Assembly: GCF_020075495.1 (NCBI RefSeq)
Contig: NZ_JABYQT010000006.1
Location: 62,001-126,000 of the forward strand
DNA length: 64,000 nucleotides
Source: Vreelandella aquamarina
GTDB taxonomy: Bacteria; Pseudomonadota; Gammaproteobacteria; Pseudomonadales; Halomonadaceae
Reading direction: 5' to 3'
Under the pieces are notes generated by a model, which worked only from the letters and a program-made list of their open reading frames with translations, did no database searches and was not told the origin of the DNA. The position numbers and the translations under genes are program-made. Numbering within the stretch: the first letter of the stretch is position 1; each line of letters opens with the position of its first letter. Below are positions 61,097 through 64,000 of the stretch, piece by piece.

Positions 61097-64000
61097 TTAG
61101 ACGCTGTTCTGCGGGCCACGGTCTGGCTGGTCATGCGCCAGCGCCTGGGCCTCATCGTGATCGCCGCCCTTTCTCTTGCGATGAATCCAGGCAGAGGTCG
61201 AAGCGATCATGGCGTAGAAGCTTGGAATGAACAGACTTCCCAGAATCGCGACCGACGCCATGCCCATCGCCACCGTGGTACCGATATGGTGGCTGCTGAC
61301 ATCGCTGGCCCCCGTGGCCAATGCCAGTGGCAAGGTACCAAAGATGAACGCAAGCGAGGTCATGACGATTGGGCGGAAACGCAGTTCTGCTGCGGTAATG
61401 GCCGCCTCACGGATCGACTTGCCCTGCTCCTTGCGCTGAAGCTCGGCAAACTCCACGATCAGAATCGCGTTTTTCGCCGCCAGGCCCACGACCACCAGCA
61501 TACCGATCTGTACATACACGCTGGTATCCAGCCCGCGAAGCGCAATGCCTCCAACGCCACCCAGGAAGGCAAAGGGCGTGGCGGTCAGTACAGCAAGCGG
61601 TAGCGACCAGCTTTCGTACTGGGCAGCCAGAATCAGGAATACCATCAGGATACCGAACACGATGGCAAGCGTGGCGGTGTTCCCCAGGTTGGCTTCCTGA
61701 AACGCCGTGCCGGTCCAGCCCATGCCCCAGTTCGGGCCAAGGGTGTCCATGACCACCTGATCCATGGCTTCGATGGCCTGGGCCGAACTGTAGCCCGGCG
61801 CGGCGCCGCCCTGGAACTGCGCACCGGTATACACCCCAAACCGCGAAACCACCGACGGGCCGACCTGACGCTCGAGGGTCACGAACTCGGAAAGCGGTAT
61901 CCGCTCGCCGTTGCCGCCGCGCACGTATACGCTGCTCACATCATCCGGCGTCTTGCGGAATTCATCTTCGTTTTGCAGGTATACCTGGAAGTTACGGTTC
62001 TGATAACTGAAGAAGTTGACGAAGCCGTTACCAAAGGTATTGGAAAGCGCAGAGTTGATGTTCTCCAGCGCCACACCATAACTCAGGGCTTTCTGCTGAT
62101 CGATTTCAGCCCGGTACGAAGGCACGTTGACGTTGAAGGTCGAGAAGACCTGAGTCAATGCCGGGTGCTGGTTGGCCGCCCCCATGATCTTCAGCGAGGC
62201 TTCATAGAGCTCGCGCGGTGAAGCGCCGTCAAACGACTGCAGGTAACCAGTAAAGCCGCCGGTGGTGGAAAGCCCCATGATGGGCGGCACGTTGAAGGCC
62301 ATGGCAGAGCCGCCATCGATACTCGCGCCAAGCTGCATGATCTGGCCCACCAGTCCATCAGCCGTCAGGTCGCGGTCTTCCCATGACACCATGTTGACGA
62401 AGATGATCCCGCGCGCCGTATTCACGGCACTTGCCAGAATATCGTAACCCGCGACCGCCGAGGAGTACTGCACACCGGGAATGTCCTCGATGGCCGCGCT
62501 TAGCTTCGCCATGTAGGTCTGGGTACGGTCCAGCGAGGCCGAGTCGGGCAGCGATACACTGACCAGCACGATCCCCTGGTCGGTTTCCGGCACCAGCGTC
62601 GAAGGCGTATTGGCATATAGCCAGTAGGAACCCGCGCCAACCGCTACGGTCAGTGCCAGCGCCAGTACCCAGAAGCGCACCAGCTTGACCACAAACCACA
62701 TGTAGACGGCGGTGATGCCGGCAAACAGACGGTCGAACAGCCGCAGCGGAGTGGTAATGGCGCGTCTGAACGCCGACTGCTTGCTGTGGTGCAGGTTGTG
62801 CTTGATGAAGATGGCCGAAAGCGCCGGGGTAAACGTCAGGGCCATCAGCGCCGAGAGAGCCACCGAAATCGCCACGGTGATGGCAAACTGCTGATAGATC
62901 TGACCGGTGAATCCGCCCAGGAAGGCAACCGGCACGAAGACCGCCGCCATGATCAAGGAGGTCGCGATTACCGGGCCGCCCACCTCTTTCATGGCCCGTA
63001 CGGTGGCTTCGCGAACCGATATGTCATCCTCTTCGCTGAGTACCCGCTCGACGTTTTCCACCACCAGTATCGCATCGTCCACCACGATACCGATGGAGAG
63101 CACCAGGGCAAACAGGGTCAGCAGGTTGATCGAGAAATCGAACAGGTAGAAGCCGGCAAAGGTACCGATGACCGAGACCGGCACGACCGACATGGCAATG
63201 ACCGTAAAACGCCAGTTCTGCAGGAAGATGAACAGGATGACGGCAACGATCAGGAAAGCTTCGATAAAGGTATGCAGCACCGTCTCGACTGACGCATCGA
63301 TAAACAGCGTGGTGTCGTAAGGCGTGACATACTCGAGCCCTGGCGGGAAGCGGCTGGCCAGATCGCTCATGGTGTCGCGCACCGCTTCCGCGGTCGAGAG
63401 CGCGTTGGCCCCCGGCTGCTGGTTGATGATGATCGGCGTCATGGTCGAGCCGTTCAGCCGCGCATCGATACCGTAGAACGATGCGCCAAGCTCGATGCGG
63501 GCAACGTCTTCAAGGCGTAGCGACGAGCCATCCGGATTGGTGCGCAGATAGATATTACGGAAATCGTCCGTATCGGAAAGCCGGCCACCCGCGGTAATGG
63601 TGTAGGTATAGGCGCGCGGCTCACCCTGCGGCGTGGCCGCGAGGTTACCGGCAGGAATCTCGGTATTCTGCACGCGAATCGCGCTGGCCACTTCGCTGGG
63701 TGTCAGGTCGTACTGTGCCAGCTTGTCCGGATCCATCCAGATGCGCATGGCGAACTCGCCACCACCCAGCACTTCGGCGTTACCCACCCCCGGCACCTGA
63801 CGCAGTTCGTCGAGGATGTTCAGGGTGGCGTAGTTCTGCATGTAGACGTTGTTGTAATCGCCATTGGGCGACGTCAGGGCCACCAGCATCAAGATCGAGT
63901 CCGAGCGCAGCTCGACCGTGACGCCCTGGGACTGGACCTGCTCCGGCAGTTGGGAAAGCGCCCCCTGCACCCGGTTATTGACGTTGATGGTATTGATATC
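61097..64000 (-). CDS. acrB: RND multidrug efflux permease (AcrB/MexB/TtgB type), partial
   Basis: The proton-driven inner-membrane pump of a tripartite efflux complex. 967 of about 1050 residues are present; the first ~80 lie beyond the right edge. The frame is open to position 64000. Proton-relay aspartates lie in LFALVLSIGIVVDDAILVVE (TM4), with FTPALSAIF, FGILMVFLILAAQYESWSLP and LRFRPIVMTSLAFIFGTLPL downstream. ASFYGIDARLNGSTMTPIII marks the porter domain. The adaptor gene (acrA type) is expected just outside on the right. A very strong terminator ends the operon. Confidence 0.93.
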   Translation of the reverse strand, partial: DINTINVNNRVQGALSQLPEQVQSQGVTVELRSDSILMLVALTSPNGDYNNVYMQNYATLNILDELRQVPGVGNAEVLGGGEFAMRIWMDPDKLAQYDLTPSEVASAIRVQNTEIPAGNLAATPQGEPRAYTYTITAGGRLSDTDDFRNIYLRTNPDGSSLRLEDVARIELGASFYGIDARLNGSTMTPIIINQQPGANALSTAEAVRDTMSDLASRFPPGLEYVTPYDTTLFIDASVETVLHTFIEAFLIVAVILFIFLQNWRFTVIAMSVVPVSVIGTFAGFYLFDFSINLLTLFALVLSIGIVVDDAILVVENVERVLSEEDDISVREATVRAMKEVGGPVIATSLIMAAVFVPVAFLGGFTGQIYQQFAITVAISVALSALMALTFTPALSAIFIKHNLHHSKQSAFRRAITTPLRLFDRLFAGITAVYMWFVVKLVRFWVLALALTVAVGAGSYWLYANTPSTLVPETDQGIVLVSVSLPDSASLDRTQTYMAKLSAAIEDIPGVQYSSAVAGYDILASAVNTARGIIFVNMVSWEDRDLTADGLVGQIMQLGASIDGGSAMAFNVPPIMGLSTTGGFTGYLQSFDGASPRELYEASLKIMGAANQHPALTQVFSTFNVNVPSYRAEIDQQKALSYGVALENINSALSNTFGNGFVNFFSYQNRNFQVYLQNEDEFRKTPDDVSSVYVRGGNGERIPLSEFVTLERQVGPSVVSRFGVYTGAQFQGGAAPGYSSAQAIEAMDQVVMDTLGPNWGMGWTGTAFQEANLGNTATLAIVFGILMVFLILAAQYESWSLPLAVLTATPFAFLGGVGGIALRGLDTSVYVQIGMLVVVGLAAKNAILIVEFAELQRKEQGKSIREAAITAAELRFRPIVMTSLAFIFGTLPLALATGASDVSSHHIGTTVAMGMASVAILGSLFIPSFYAMIASTSAWIHRKRKGGDHDEAQALAHDQPDRGPQNSV

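Overview
The window looks like a chromosomal segment of a Gammaproteobacterium, most probably a Halomonas-type bacterium (Halomonadaceae). This is inference from the uniformly high GC, the housekeeping set (recBCD, purEK, trpBA with a divergent trpI-type regulator, ilvD, an aot-type arginine/ornithine transporter, an RND pump) and the amino-acid exporter and solute-transport repertoire. There is no rRNA, tRNA, CRISPR array, prophage, integrase or transposase gene. Both ends cut through genes: an AGCS sodium:alanine symporter lacks its C-terminus on the left, and an AcrB-type pump lacks its N-terminus on the right.

Layout. 1-5.2 kb: symporter, yjbQ, a LysR regulator divergent from a D-malate/tartrate dehydrogenase, wrbA, and a hemerythrin protein. 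5.3-9.7 kb: astE followed by an aotPQMJ-like ABC importer, so basic amino-acid uptake sits beside the last enzyme of arginine succinyltransferase catabolism. 9.8-17.7 kb: a TraX-like membrane protein, purE-purK, an orphan HTH protein, a 59-residue micro-protein, chrA, an array of five ~176-bp elements with terminal inverted repeats, ilvD, and a DUF5362-type membrane protein. 17.9-28.9 kb: recC, then pncB on the opposite strand, then recB-recD overlapping by ATGA. 29-36.9 kb: accessory small genes (PAP2 phosphatase, a second micro-protein, esterase, PNPOx-like, GNAT, Nudix plus nitrilase, AraC plus LysE exporter).

37-42.5 kb: trpBA with divergent trpI, then mmuP-mmuM for S-methylmethionine salvage. 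42.7-49.3 kb: a chemoreceptor with a sigma-28-type promoter, a DUF2235 hydrolase, a LysE/RhtB exporter, an MDR oxidoreductase that shares a SoxR operator with divergent soxR, and a secreted glycerophosphodiesterase. 49.3-52.5 kb: a DapA-like aldolase and a three-gene cluster of unknown function that includes two paralogous four-helix membrane proteins. 52.6-58.1 kb: a stress-flavoured group (YghA-like SDR with a Tat leader, two small hydrophilic proteins, dusA, catalase). 58.3-64 kb: an AstE/ASPA-family hydrolase, a TetR/AcrR repressor with an operator-like sequence, a YqiJ-like membrane protein, and the RND pump.

The observations most worth following are: the TIR-element array at 14.5-15.4 kb; the unknown membrane operon at 50.3-52.5 kb with an RBS-sequestering palindrome upstream; the SDR with two plausible starts (exported and cytoplasmic); the SoxR-box promoter aimed at an MDR oxidoreductase; and a pair of paralogous micro-proteins 17 kb apart. 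I did not find a clear-cut new defence or mobile system.
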